DNA from: Amycolatopsis sp. NBC_01488
Lineage (GTDB): Bacteria; Actinomycetota; Actinomycetes; Mycobacteriales; Pseudonocardiaceae
Reading direction: 5' to 3'
Length of the DNA stretch: 64,000 nt
NCBI RefSeq assembly: GCF_036227105.1
Contig: NZ_CP109434.1
Span: forward strand, 191,001 to 255,000
The notes beneath the pieces are model-generated. The model was not told where the DNA came from. It saw nothing but the letters and a program-made list of their open reading frames with translations, and did no database searches. The position numbers were made by a program, and so were the translations under genes. Shown here one piece after another: positions 43,674 through 52,982 of the stretch. Positions within the stretch are counted from its first letter, which is position 1; each line of letters begins with the position of its first letter.

Positions 43674-43818
43674 CCGCCCATCCTTTCATCCGCGCCCGCC
43701 GGTGCCGGACACCCCGTCCGCACAGGCAATTCGTAACGACGTAGATCCCGATTGGGGCAAGACTTCACCACGCGGGTTGCGCCACCAGGGACCCTGCACT
43801 AAACCCCTCCGGATGGGG

Positions 43819-45015
43819 ATGAGCGCGAGTCACGGCTTCCGGGTGATCGGGCTGATTTCGGGCACGTCGCTCGACGGCATCGACGTGGCCGCCGCCGATC
43901 TGCACGCCGAGGACGACACCGTGGTGCTGACCCCGCTCGGCGAGCTCGAGGTCCCCTACCCGGAGCCGCTGCGCGCGGGCCTGCTCGCCGCGTTGCCGCC
44001 GAACCCCTGCACCGCCGGCGAGCTGACGCGGCTCGACACCGGCGTCGGCCAGGCGTTCGCCGACGCGGCCCTGCGCGGGGCCGAAGAGCTGGCCGGCGGC
44101 GTGGACCTCGTCGCCTCCCTGGGCCAGACGGTGTTCCACTGGGTCGAAGACGGCCACGTCCGCGGCACGCTGCAGCTCGGCCAGCCCGCCTGGATCGCCG
44201 AACGCACCGGGCTGCCGGTAGTGGCCGACCTGCGCGCGCGGGACGTCGCCGCGGGCGGCCACGGCGCTCCCCTGGCGAGCACGTTCGACCGGCTGTGGCT
44301 GCGCGGCCTGGCCGAGGACGCCGGTCACCCGGTCGCCGCGCTCAACCTCGGTGGTATCGCGAACATCACCGTCGTCGCCGACGGCGAACCGGCGATCGCC
44401 TACGACACCGGGCCGGCCAACGCACTGCTCGACGTCGCGGCCCACCGCGTCACCGGGCAGCACCGCGACGTCGACGGCCGGCTCGCGCTCAGCGGGTCGG
44501 TGCGCTCCGACCTGCTCACGCGGCTGCTCGCCGACCCGTACTTCGCCGCCGCGCCGCCGAAGTCCACCGGCAAGGAGCACTTCCACGCGCCCTACCTCGA
44601 CGCCGCCCTGGCCGGGTTGCCGCCGGTCGACCCCGGCGACCTGCTGGCGACGCTGACCGAGTTCACCGCGGTGACCGTGGCCGACCAGTGCCGGCGCCAC
44701 GGCGTCACGACGGTGATCGCCTCCGGCGGCGGCGTAGCGAACCCGGCCCTGATGGCCGCGCTGGCCCGGAACCTCCCCGAGATGGTGCTCAAGACCAGCG
44801 ACGACCTCGGTCTGCCCGGTGCCGGCAAGGAGGCGTACCTGACCGCGCTGCTCGGCTGGCTCACCTGGTGCGGCGTACCCGGTACGGTGCCGTCCGCGAC
44901 CGGAGCCCACGGGCCGCGCCTGCTCGGCGCGCTCGTCCCCGGTGCCGGGCCCCTGATCCTTCCCGCCCCGCTGGGGGGCACCGTGACGCGGTTGCGAGTC
45001 GCGGAGAAGGTATGA
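43819..45015 (+). CDS. anmK: Anhydro-N-acetylmuramic acid kinase
   Basis: A 398-residue sugar kinase that opens and phosphorylates 1,6-anhydro-MurNAc from peptidoglycan turnover. Signature segments are VIGLISGTSLDGIDVAA (phosphate-binding), LVASLGQTVFHW, RARDVAAGGHGAPLAS (catalytic Asp), LNLGGIANITV, and FTAVTVADQCRRHGVTTVIASGGGVANPALM. The ATG at 43819 matches the usual start close to VIGLISGTS; the ATG two codons earlier (43813) is possible and neither has a clear ribosome site. It is followed 15 bp on by an SSS-family symporter. AnmK is not universal in actinobacteria. Confidence 0.9.
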   Translation: MSASHGFRVIGLISGTSLDGIDVAAADLHAEDDTVVLTPLGELEVPYPEPLRAGLLAALPPNPCTAGELTRLDTGVGQAFADAALRGAEELAGGVDLVASLGQTVFHWVEDGHVRGTLQLGQPAWIAERTGLPVVADLRARDVAAGGHGAPLASTFDRLWLRGLAEDAGHPVAALNLGGIANITVVADGEPAIAYDTGPANALLDVAAHRVTGQHRDVDGRLALSGSVRSDLLTRLLADPYFAAAPPKSTGKEHFHAPYLDAALAGLPPVDPGDLLATLTEFTAVTVADQCRRHGVTTVIASGGGVANPALMAALARNLPEMVLKTSDDLGLPGAGKEAYLTALLGWLTWCGVPGTVPSATGAHGPRLLGALVPGAGPLILPAPLGGTVTRLRVAEKV

Positions 45016-45030
45016 CAGTAGGAGAAGTCC

Positions 45031-46596
45031 ATGCGCGGTGTTGACCTCGCCATCATCGTGGTCTACCTGGCGGCGATGCCGCTGATAGGCGTGCTCGTCG
45101 GCCGCAAGCAACGGTCGGCGGCCGACTACTTCGTCGGCGAGCGCAGCCTGCCGTGGGGAGCGGTGATGCTGTCCGTGGTGGCCACGGAAACCTCGACGCT
45201 GACCGTGATCAGCACGCCGGGCCTGGTGTTCGGCAACGCGTTCCTGTTCCTGCAACTGGCTTTCGGCTACATCATCGGCCGGACGATCGCCGCGTTCGTG
45301 CTGCTGCCGCGGTACTTCAAGGGCAACCTCGTGAGCGCGTACGCGTTCCTGGGCAAGCGGTTCGGCTCCGGGCTGCAGGGCACGGCGTCGGTCACGTTCG
45401 TGATCACCCGGCTGCTCGCCGAGGGCGTGCGCCTGTTCGCCGGCGCGATCCCGATCAAGGTGATCCTCGGGCACTACAACGTCCACCTCGACTACTGGGT
45501 GATCGTGGTGATCCTGACCGCGCTGACCCTGATCTACGCCTACATCGGCGGGATCAAGGCGGTCGTCTGGGTCGACGTCATCCAGCTGACGCTCTACCTC
45601 GGCGGCGCGGCGGTGGCCGCGATCGTGCTGCTGAACAAGCTACCGGGCGACTGGGCCTCCCAAGCGTCGGCGGACGGCAAGTTCATGCTCGTCGACTTCA
45701 CGAAGAACCTGCTGACCAGCCCGTACGCGTTCGTGACGGCGGTGCTCGGCGGCGCCGCGCTGTCGATGGCCTCGCACGGCGCCGACCAGCTGATCGCGCA
45801 GCGGCTGATGGCCACGCGCAGCCTGCGTGACGGCCAGAAGGCACTCATCGGCAGCGGCATCATCGTGACCATCCAGTTCGCGCTGTTCCTGCTGGTCGGA
45901 GCGATGCTGTGGGTGTTCGACGGGCGCAAGTCGGTCGCGCAGCTCGGCCTGCAGAGCCCGGACGACGTGTTCTCGCGGTTCATCATCGACGACCTGCCGG
46001 TCGGCGTGTCGGGCCTGCTCATCGCCGGTGTGCTGGCCTCGACCATGGGCGCGCTGGCGTCGGCGCTCAACGCGCTTTCGACGTCCACCGTGGCCGACCT
46101 CTACCAGCGGTTCACCAAGCGCTCGGCGGAGGATTCGAAGCTGCTGCAGCACGGTCGCATGTGGACACTCATCTGGGCCGTGGTGTTCGCGGTGTTCGCG
46201 TCGCTGTTCTCCACCACGAAGAACTCGGTGATCGAGCTGGGCCTGGCCATCACCGGCTACACCTACGGCGCGCTGCTCGGGTCGTTCCTGCTCGGCCTGC
46301 TGATCAAGAAGGCCCGGCAGGCGGACGCGATCATCGCGTTCGTCGCCACGGTCATCGTGATGGCCTTCGTCATCCTCGGGGTGAAGTTCAGCGCGAAGAC
46401 CGGCGGGCTGATCGGGGTCGACTTCTCGAAGGCGGCCGGGGACAAGGTGGCGCTCGCGTACCCGTGGTACACGCTGCTCGGCGTGGTGATCACGCTGGTC
46501 GTGGGCGGGTTGCTCTCGCTGCGGCACCGGACGCCGGACCCGAAGGCGGCCGAAGCCGAGGCCACGGGCGAGGCGGAAGAGGTCGCCGCCGCCTGA
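45031..46596 (+). CDS. Sodium:solute symporter (SSS family)
   Basis: A 521-residue membrane carrier with about 13 helices of the LeuT-type SSS family. Family marks include ADYFVGERSLPWGAVMLSVVATETSTLTVISTPGLVF, YIIGRTIAAFVLLPRYFKG, and the Na-site stretch GLLIAGVLASTMGALASALNALSTSTVADLY. The last ~25 residues are an acidic tail. AGGAGA precedes the ATG. Because it follows anmK by 15 bp, the likely substrate is an amino sugar, sialic acid-like or muropeptide-derived compound; this is inference from linkage. A 17-bp-stem terminator follows. Confidence 0.87.
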   Translation: MRGVDLAIIVVYLAAMPLIGVLVGRKQRSAADYFVGERSLPWGAVMLSVVATETSTLTVISTPGLVFGNAFLFLQLAFGYIIGRTIAAFVLLPRYFKGNLVSAYAFLGKRFGSGLQGTASVTFVITRLLAEGVRLFAGAIPIKVILGHYNVHLDYWVIVVILTALTLIYAYIGGIKAVVWVDVIQLTLYLGGAAVAAIVLLNKLPGDWASQASADGKFMLVDFTKNLLTSPYAFVTAVLGGAALSMASHGADQLIAQRLMATRSLRDGQKALIGSGIIVTIQFALFLLVGAMLWVFDGRKSVAQLGLQSPDDVFSRFIIDDLPVGVSGLLIAGVLASTMGALASALNALSTSTVADLYQRFTKRSAEDSKLLQHGRMWTLIWAVVFAVFASLFSTTKNSVIELGLAITGYTYGALLGSFLLGLLIKKARQADAIIAFVATVIVMAFVILGVKFSAKTGGLIGVDFSKAAGDKVALAYPWYTLLGVVITLVVGGLLSLRHRTPDPKAAEAEATGEAEEVAAA

Positions 46597-46609
46597 TCCT
46601 GCTGAACCG

Positions 46610-46652
46610 TTTCCGGCGGGCTCCCGTGTTCACTGCGGGAGCCCGCCGGAAA
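46610..46652 (+). terminator. 17-bp-stem terminator
   Basis: TTTCCGGCGGGCTCCCG (46610-46626), 9-base loop and its exact complement (46636-46652), directly after the symporter stop. Confidence 0.85.
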
Positions 46653-46679
46653 GCGGCGGGAGGAATCGAAGGTGGGAAC

Positions 46680-47180
46680 ATGAAACGGATGACGGTGGCG
46701 CTCGCAGTCGGCGCCCTGCTCGTCGGCGGCGCGGCGACGGCTTCGGCCACCCCGGCGGCGGCGAAGGTCCCGGACACGATCAAGGTCCCCGACGGCAACC
46801 GCCCGCTGGCGACCTACCTCGGCGAGGGTGTGCAGATCTACGGCTGCACGAACGGCGCGTGGACGCTGATCCAGCCCGCCGCGGTGTTGTCGAACCACGG
46901 CCGCCCGGTGGCCCTCCACAGCAAGGGTCCGGTGTGGACGTCCACTGTGGACGGCAGCACGGTCGGCGCGGCGGCGGTGGCGAACGCGCCGCGGGAAGGC
47001 GCGATCCCGGAGCTGCTGCTCAAGGCGAACCTGAACACCGGCGACGGGGTCTTCGGCAAGGTGACCTACGTCCAGCGCCTGAACACCCGCGGTGGGGTCG
47101 CCCCGGCTGGAACGTGCGCGGCGGGAGCCCAGACCGCGGTCCGCTACTCGGCCGACTACGCCTTCTGGGTCGCCGGATAA
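46680..47180 (+). CDS. Secreted DUF3455 protein
   Basis: A 166-residue exported protein. Residues 1-23 form a signal peptide (MKRMTVALAVGALLVGGAATASA). The mature part matches DUF3455: IKVPDGNRPLATYLGEGVQIYGCTNGAWTLIQPAAVL, then HSKGPVWTSTVDGSTVGAAAV, and a closing YVQRLNTRGGVAPAGTC...YSADYAFWVA. Two Cys (in YGCTNG and GTCAAG) could form a disulfide. The function of DUF3455 is unknown; members are found in fungi and bacteria and are extracellular. It converges on smc over a bidirectional terminator. Confidence 0.82.
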   Translation: MKRMTVALAVGALLVGGAATASATPAAAKVPDTIKVPDGNRPLATYLGEGVQIYGCTNGAWTLIQPAAVLSNHGRPVALHSKGPVWTSTVDGSTVGAAAVANAPREGAIPELLLKANLNTGDGVFGKVTYVQRLNTRGGVAPAGTCAAGAQTAVRYSADYAFWVAG

Positions 47181-47216
47181 GCAGGCGCCGCGCCAGGACG
47201 AGATGTGACGCGAAAG

Positions 47217-47249
47217 GGGCGGCCGCACCTGCGAGTGCGGCCGCCCTTT
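47217..47249. terminator. Bidirectional terminator between DUF3455 and smc
   Basis: GGGCGGCCGCAC (47217-47228), loop of 6, exact complement (47235-47246), with AAA before and TTT after, so a short U-run follows on both strands. Confidence 0.85.
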
Positions 47250-47259
47250 CAGCGTCGGC

Positions 47260-50200
47260 TCAGCCGGCCGGGACCGGCTCGTCCTCGGCCGTGCGCAGGC
47301 GCTGCGAGATCACCTTCGTGATGCCGTCGCCCTGCATGCTCACGCCGTAGAGCGCGTCGGCGATCTCCATGGTCGGCTTCTGGTGGGTGATGATGATCAG
47401 CTGCGACGAATCGCGCAGCTGCTCCAGCAGCCCGATCAGCCGGCGCATGTTGGTGTCGTCGAGCGCCGCCTCGACCTCGTCCATCACGTAGAAGGGTGAC
47501 GGCCGGGCGCGGAAGATCGCGACCAGCATGCCCACCGCGACCAGTGACTTCTCGCCACCCGAGAGCAGCGACAGCCGCTTGACCTTCTTGCCCGGCGGGC
47601 GCGCTTCGACGTCGACGCCGGTGGCCAGCAGGTCGTCCGGCTCGGTGAGGACCATCCGGCCCTCGCCGCCGGGGAACAGCACGCTGAACACCGTCTCGAA
47701 CTCGCGGGCCACGTCCGCGTACGCGCCGGCGAAGACCTCGAGGATCTTCTCGTCGACCTGCTTGATGACGGCTTCGAGGTCCTTGCGGGTGTCCTTGAGG
47801 TCCTCGAGCTGCGTCGAGAGGAACTTGTACCGCTCCTCCAGCGCCGCGAACTCCTCCAGCGCGAGCGGGTTCACCTTGCCCAGCAGGGAAAGGTCCTTCT
47901 CGGCGCGCTTGGCGCGGCGGGCCTGGGTGTCGCGGTCGTAGGGCATCGGCGGCGGCGGGGTGACGTCCTCGCCGCGGTCCTTGGCCGCCTCGTACTCGGC
48001 CATCTCGCCCGCGCTGGGCGGGACCGGGACGTCCGGGCCGTACTCCTGCACCAAGTCCGTGAGGCCGATGCCGAAGTCCTCGGCGATCTTCGCTTCGAGG
48101 GTCTCCAGCCGCAGCCGCTGCTCGGCGCGGAGCACCTCGTCGCGGTGGACGGCGTCGGTCAGCTTCTCCAGCTCGCCGGTCAGCTCGCGGACCTTGGCGC
48201 GGACGCCGGTCAGCGCCTGCTCGCGGGTCTGGCGGCGGGCCTGGACCTGGTCGCGTTCGGTGGCGGCGCGCTGGACGGAGTGTTCGATGCGTTCCAGCGC
48301 GATCTCGCCGCCGTTGACGACGGCGTTGGCGATCTCGGCGCCCCGCTTGCGGGCCGTGGCAGCCCGCTCGGCGCGCTCGCGGGCCTGCTGCTCGGCGTGC
48401 GCGGCGCGGCGGAGCCCTTCGGCCCTGCCCGCGATGCTGCGCGCCCGCTCTTCGGCGGTGCGCTGGGCGAGCCGCGCCTCCATCTCCTCCTGCCGCACGA
48501 CGGCCAGCTCTTCGACGGCCTGGTCGCGCTCGGCCGTGTCCGGGTCGTCCTCGACGGGCTGTTCGGCGACGGCGGCGAGCCGCTCCTCCAGCTCGGCGAG
48601 CTGGGCCAGAGCCTGGACGCGGCTCTGCTCGACCTTCGCGCGTTGCCCACTGAAGCGTTCGACCTCGGCCTGCGCCTGGCGAGCCGCCTGCTGCAGCCGG
48701 CTGAGCCGCTCCGACGAGCGGGCCTTGCGGACCTTGGCGTCGCCGAGCGCGTCCTTGGCCTGCGAAACCTCTTCGCGCCGCGCTTGCTGCTCGGCGCGGG
48801 CGCCTTCCAGCTCGGCCGCGTACTGCTCCAGCTGGCGTTCGGCCGTCCGCAGCCGCGCCCCGGCCTCGTCGACGGCGGCCTGGACCTCGATGACACTCTC
48901 GCGCTTGCCGGAGCCGCCGATCGCCCAGCGGGCGCCGAAGACGTCACCTTCGGCCGTGACCGCGCGGACGTCCGGGTGCACTGCGACGAGGTGGCGCGCG
49001 GCCTCCAGGTCGCGGACCAGGGCCAGCTTGTCGAGGGCCTGCTCGACGGCGGGCCGCAGCTGCGCGGGCGCCGTGACGACCTCACGCGCCCAGCGCGCGC
49101 CTTCGGGCAGCGAGGGCCACGAGTAGGTGTCCACAGTGGACTCCGGGCCGCCCAGCAGGATGCCCGCGCGGCCGGAGTCCGTTTCCTTCAAGTACTTCAG
49201 CGCGCGCAGGGCGTCTTCGCCGCCGGTGACGGCGACCGCGTCGGCCACCGGGCCGAGCGCCGCGGCCAGCGCGACCTCGTACCCCGGCTCGACGGTGAGC
49301 AGCGCGGCGACCGAGCCGAGCAGGCCCGGCAGCTCGTGGGACGCGCCGAGCAGCGCGCCCGCGCCGTCCTTGCGCCGCAGGCCCATGGACAGCGCCTCGA
49401 CGCGCGCCTTCTCCGACGCGATCTCGCGCTCGGCGGCGCGTTCGGCCTTGACCAGCTCTTCGACGCGCGCCTTGGCCGCGTTGTTGGCCTCGACCGCGCG
49501 GTCGTGGCGGTCCATCAGGCCGGCGTCGTCGGATTCCTCCGCGCCGCCCTCGGCCTTGGCCGTCTCCAGCTCTTCGACGGCGATCTCGGCGCGTTCGGCG
49601 GCCTCTTCGAGGGAGACGCTGAGGCGGTCGATCTCGTCGGAGGTGGCGCCGTTCTTGCTGCGTAGCGCCTCCACCTGGCCGGTCAGCTTGGCCATGCCCT
49701 CACGGCGGTCGGCGATGGCGCGGACGGCGGCCCAGTGCGCGCGCTCGGCGGCCTGGACGCGCTGCTCGAGGTCTTCGCGCCGCAGCACGGTCTGGGCGAG
49801 CAGCTCCCGGGCCTCCATGACGGCCTCGTTGAGCTCTTCCTCCTGCTCGGCGACGCGTTCGGCCTCTTCGAGCAGCTCTTCCGGGTCGCGGCCGCCGGTC
49901 GACGTCGAGACGTCGGCCGAGAGGTGGCGCTGCCGCTCGATGGCGAGGCGGACGGTGCCGCGCAGGCGCTCGGCCAGCGCAGAGAGCTTGTACCAGGTCT
50001 CCTGGGCGGTTTGCAGCAGCGGCGCGTCCTCCGCGAGCGAGGACTCCAGCTCGGCTTCTTCGGCGCAGACGATCTCGAGGTGCTGCTCGACCTCGGCGCG
50101 GCGCTGGCGGGCCGTCTTCTCGTCGGCCTCGTCGCGCGCGATGGTGTCCCGCTGGGTGACCAGGTCGTCGGCGAGCAGGCGCAGGCGGGAGTCGCGCAGC

Positions 50201-50862
50201 TCGGACTGCACCGACTGGGCCTTGCGGGCGATCTCGGCCTGCTTGCCCAGCGGCTTGAGCTGGCGGCGCAACTCGGTGGTGAGGTCGCCGAGGCGGTCGA
50301 GGTTGCCCTGCATGTTGGCCAGCTTGCGCAGGGTCTGTTCCTTGCGCTTGCGGTGCTTGAGGACGCCGGCGGCTTCTTCAATGAAGGCGCGGCGCTCTTC
50401 GGGCTTGGATTCGAGGATCGCCGAAAGCTGGCCCTGCCCGACGATGACGTGCATCTCGCGGCCGATGCCGGAGTCCGAGAGCAGCTCCTGGACGTCCATC
50501 AGGCGGCAGCGGTCGCCGTTGATCTCGTACTCGCTGGCGCCGTCGCGGAACATCCGGCGGGTGATCGACACTTCGGCGTACTCGATGGGGAGCGCGCCGT
50601 CGGCGTTGTCGATGGTGAGCGTGACCTCGGCGCGGCCGAGCGGGGCGCGGCCCGCGGTGCCGGCGAAGATGACGTCCTCCATCTTGCCGCCGCGCAGGTC
50701 CTTGGCGCCCTGGGTGCCCATGACCCAGCGCAGCGCGTCCAGCACGTTGGACTTGCCCGAGCCGTTCGGCCCGACCACGCAGGTGATGCCGGGCTCGAAG
50801 CGCAGCGTGGTGGCCGAGGCGAAGGACTTGAAGCCCTTGAGCGTCAGGCTTTTCAGGTGCAC
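47260..50862 (-). CDS. smc: Chromosome segregation ATPase SMC
   Basis: A 1200-residue SMC protein, full length. The N-terminal Walker A is GPNGSGKSNVLDALRWVMG (about 32-50). Two long coiled coils (about 165-500 and 680-1030, rich in Glu/Arg/Gln/Ala) flank the hinge (about 515-665). The C-terminal head has the signature LLSGGEKSLVAVGMLVAIF and Walker B FYVMDEVEAALDDTN. It condenses and resolves origins with ScpA/ScpB. GTG at 50862 with GAGGGG 11 bases upstream. It lies downstream of acyP on the same strand, the order known in actinobacteria. Confidence 0.96.
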   Translation of the reverse strand: MHLKSLTLKGFKSFASATTLRFEPGITCVVGPNGSGKSNVLDALRWVMGTQGAKDLRGGKMEDVIFAGTAGRAPLGRAEVTLTIDNADGALPIEYAEVSITRRMFRDGASEYEINGDRCRLMDVQELLSDSGIGREMHVIVGQGQLSAILESKPEERRAFIEEAAGVLKHRKRKEQTLRKLANMQGNLDRLGDLTTELRRQLKPLGKQAEIARKAQSVQSELRDSRLRLLADDLVTQRDTIARDEADEKTARQRRAEVEQHLEIVCAEEAELESSLAEDAPLLQTAQETWYKLSALAERLRGTVRLAIERQRHLSADVSTSTGGRDPEELLEEAERVAEQEEELNEAVMEARELLAQTVLRREDLEQRVQAAERAHWAAVRAIADRREGMAKLTGQVEALRSKNGATSDEIDRLSVSLEEAAERAEIAVEELETAKAEGGAEESDDAGLMDRHDRAVEANNAAKARVEELVKAERAAEREIASEKARVEALSMGLRRKDGAGALLGASHELPGLLGSVAALLTVEPGYEVALAAALGPVADAVAVTGGEDALRALKYLKETDSGRAGILLGGPESTVDTYSWPSLPEGARWAREVVTAPAQLRPAVEQALDKLALVRDLEAARHLVAVHPDVRAVTAEGDVFGARWAIGGSGKRESVIEVQAAVDEAGARLRTAERQLEQYAAELEGARAEQQARREEVSQAKDALGDAKVRKARSSERLSRLQQAARQAQAEVERFSGQRAKVEQSRVQALAQLAELEERLAAVAEQPVEDDPDTAERDQAVEELAVVRQEEMEARLAQRTAEERARSIAGRAEGLRRAAHAEQQARERAERAATARKRGAEIANAVVNGGEIALERIEHSVQRAATERDQVQARRQTREQALTGVRAKVRELTGELEKLTDAVHRDEVLRAEQRLRLETLEAKIAEDFGIGLTDLVQEYGPDVPVPPSAGEMAEYEAAKDRGEDVTPPPPMPYDRDTQARRAKRAEKDLSLLGKVNPLALEEFAALEERYKFLSTQLEDLKDTRKDLEAVIKQVDEKILEVFAGAYADVAREFETVFSVLFPGGEGRMVLTEPDDLLATGVDVEARPPGKKVKRLSLLSGGEKSLVAVGMLVAIFRARPSPFYVMDEVEAALDDTNMRRLIGLLEQLRDSSQLIIITHQKPTMEIADALYGVSMQGDGITKVISQRLRTAEDEPVPAG

Positions 50863-51031
50863 TGGGTGCTGACCCCTCTGGCTGCCGGTACGGGCGTTTC
50901 AATCGTCCCAGGCTACCCGGGGGCCTCCGGGGCCCGCCGGACGCGCCCCCTCATCGGCGCGCCCTAGCACATCTTCGGCAGCCTCAGCAACCTCCTGCGT
51001 CACTCCGGCCCCGGAAGTACCAAGACCCGCG

Positions 51032-51319
51032 TCAGCGTTCGAGGAAGCCACTGAGTCCCCCTTTCGGGTCAGACCAGCGCTCGACGACGTTCTCCACACT
51101 TCCGGGTGATTCTCCGGACCGCAGGGCGGTCAGCAACCGCTCACAGTGGTCTCGATCACCCTCCGCTATGACCTCGACACGCCCGTCCGGCATGTTGCGG
51201 GCACTGCCCACCAGTCCGAGCTCGAGCGCCCGGCTCCGGGTCCACCAGCGGAAACCGACACCCTGGACCCGCCCGCGGACCCACGCCGTCAACCGCGTGT
51301 TCGTTTGTTCCTCACTCAC
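51032..51319 (-). CDS. acyP: Acylphosphatase
   Basis: A 95-residue acylphosphatase hydrolysing carboxyl-phosphate bonds. The active-site cradle is AWVRGRVQGVGFRWWTRSRALELGLVGSARNMPDGRVEVIAEG, with the catalytic Arg in VQGVGFR and the water-orienting Asn in ARNMPDG. GTG at 51319 with AAGGA upstream. It precedes smc on the same strand by 169 bp. That gap holds no gene I can support. Confidence 0.93.
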   Translation of the reverse strand: MSEEQTNTRLTAWVRGRVQGVGFRWWTRSRALELGLVGSARNMPDGRVEVIAEGDRDHCERLLTALRSGESPGSVENVVERWSDPKGGLSGFLER

Positions 51320-51505
51320 GCTTTCATCCTTTCCGGACTCCTCGACTGCGCACAGTGATCACGCAGGCCCACTACCTGGGCGAATACGGCACCGACGGTG
51401 ATAACCTCGCCGCCGAGGTCGTCCTCCCGGGTTCCCCCGCCCGGGAAAGCAGTGATCGATTCACGGCCTCGCCCCGCGCCTTCCCGAACCCCCGAGGAGC
51501 CTGTA

Positions 51506-52132
51506 ATGCCCCGCCCCGACGGGTCCGCCTCGAACTCGCCCGTGACCAGGATCGACACCGCCCCGCCGAAGAGCAGCAAACCGAACCGCACCGGGTACGT
51601 CGTGCTCGGGGTGGCCGGCCTGGTGGTCGCGACCGCGTTCGCCGCGGTCGCCGAGCTGGCCGGCCCGGACCCCGCCACCACCGCGGGCGGCACCGGCGGC
51701 ACCGGCGGCCAGGGCACCTCGCAGGCCGGCCTCCAGACGGTCCCGAACACCCCGTCGTCGGCCGGCCCGTCGACCATCGGCAGCGTGCCGCCGAGCACCT
51801 CGGCCACGACGTCGTCGAGCGCGCCGACCACGGTCGTGTCGGTCAGCCCGGACGGCAAGACGACGACCACGGTGGTCACCCACGCCGACCCGCCCCCGCC
51901 GCCGCGCGACGACACGGGCAACCCGCCGCCGCAGTCTCCGTCGCCGTCGCACTCGAACCCACCCCCCACCACGACACCCAAGCCGCCGACGTCGACGACT
52001 CCCCCGCCGACCACGACACCCGAACCGCCGACCAGTACGACCGGAGGCGGCGGGACCAGCACCGCGGGCTCCCCGTCGCCGAGCACGAGCGACTCCCCGA
52101 CCGCGAGCGGAAGCACCACGCACGCCCAGTGA
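51506..52132 (+). CDS. Single-pass protein with Pro/Ser/Thr-rich extracytoplasmic tail
   Basis: A 208-residue protein. A short cytoplasmic N-terminus is followed by one membrane helix (TGYVVLGVAGLVVATAFAAVA, about 30-50) and then about 150 residues of low-complexity Pro/Thr/Ser/Gly sequence (PPTTTPKPPTSTTPPPTTTPEP and similar), presumably outside the membrane and spanning the wall. No Cys and no catalytic motif. ATG at 51506 follows GAGGAG by 7 bases. Codon bias confirms coding despite the composition. Function unknown; it may be a cell-wall-spanning or mannosylated protein. Confidence 0.7.
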   Translation: MPRPDGSASNSPVTRIDTAPPKSSKPNRTGYVVLGVAGLVVATAFAAVAELAGPDPATTAGGTGGTGGQGTSQAGLQTVPNTPSSAGPSTIGSVPPSTSATTSSSAPTTVVSVSPDGKTTTTVVTHADPPPPPRDDTGNPPPQSPSPSHSNPPPTTTPKPPTSTTPPPTTTPEPPTSTTGGGGTSTAGSPSPSTSDSPTASGSTTHAQ

Positions 52133-52275
52133 GGCAGGCGACGCCGGGTCACGCGGACTGAGAGCCGCTGGGGCAGGCGGATTCGCCCTGGAGCATGACC
52201 TCGGCGTGACCGGGATTCGCTTCGCCGGCTGGGAAGCTTCGGAGGCCACCGCCGCGGCGGTGGCCTCCGGCATGT

Positions 52276-52917
52276 CTAGACCAGTACCGCCGCTACGATC
52301 GCGTCGCGCAGGAACCCGCGGTAGCGCTCCGGGGTCCAGCCGCGCCGCAGGCACAGCAGCTCGTACTGCTCCGGGGCGTGGTAGGTCCACAGGATGTCGC
52401 GGGCGTCGTCCGCGGCCAGGTCCGGCTTGACCTGGCCGGTGGCCACCAGGTCGGCCGAAAAGTACGTCATCGCCATCAGCATCTCCTGCCGCATCTGCGC
52501 CCAGACCTCGGCGGCCGCGGGGTCGGCGGCCGCCGCGTCGCGGGCCAGCAGCTGGACCGGGATCACCATCGGCGCGACCGCCGCGAAGTGGTCGAGGTAC
52601 ATCTCGATCTTCCGGGTCGCGTCCGGCTCGGCCTGGATCGCCGCGATGAAGTCGCGGCCGGCGATCGGGACGTCCTCGTCGTCGCCGGCGACCGTCACGT
52701 CGAAGACCGCCTTGAGCAGGGTCGCCTTGTTCGCGAACGCCTTGTAGACGGTCTGCACCGACACCCCCGCCGTCCTGGCCACCTCCGGCATCGCGGTACC
52801 CGCGTACCCCTTCTCCCGGAACAGCCCCGACGCCGCCGCGAGGATCCGGCGGCGGTTCTCGCGCGCCTGCTCCTGCCGCCGAGACGTGTCGTACCGGCGC
52901 TTGACAGGATCGACCAT
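52276..52917 (-). CDS. TetR/AcrR-family regulator
   Basis: A 213-residue TetR protein with HTH GTAMPEVARTAGVSVQTVYKAFANKATLLKAVFD (about 40-73) and a helical C-terminal domain. ATG at 52917. It is divergent from an acyl-CoA dehydrogenase-like gene. The 65 bp between them carry two palindromes (52923-52936 and 52941-52956), so it probably represses both itself and the flavoenzyme. Confidence 0.86.
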   Translation of the reverse strand: MVDPVKRRYDTSRRQEQARENRRRILAAASGLFREKGYAGTAMPEVARTAGVSVQTVYKAFANKATLLKAVFDVTVAGDDEDVPIAGRDFIAAIQAEPDATRKIEMYLDHFAAVAPMVIPVQLLARDAAAADPAAAEVWAQMRQEMLMAMTYFSADLVATGQVKPDLAADDARDILWTYHAPEQYELLCLRRGWTPERYRGFLRDAIVAAVLV

Positions 52918-52922
52918 TTGAG

Positions 52923-52956
52923 TAGAGACTCCTCTATCGAATAGACGTCCATCTAT
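52923..52956. promoter_or_regulatory. Two palindromes in the tetR/acyl-CoA dehydrogenase gap
   Basis: TAGAG-ACTC-CTCTA (52923-52936) and ATAGA-CGTCCA-TCTAT (52941-52956). Both share the TAGA/TCTA core and sit in an AT-richer island between divergent genes, fitting a TetR operator pair. Promoter boxes overlap them but are not unambiguous. Confidence 0.55.
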
Positions 52957-52982
52957 CATGACACCCTGAGGGGGCGCTGACC

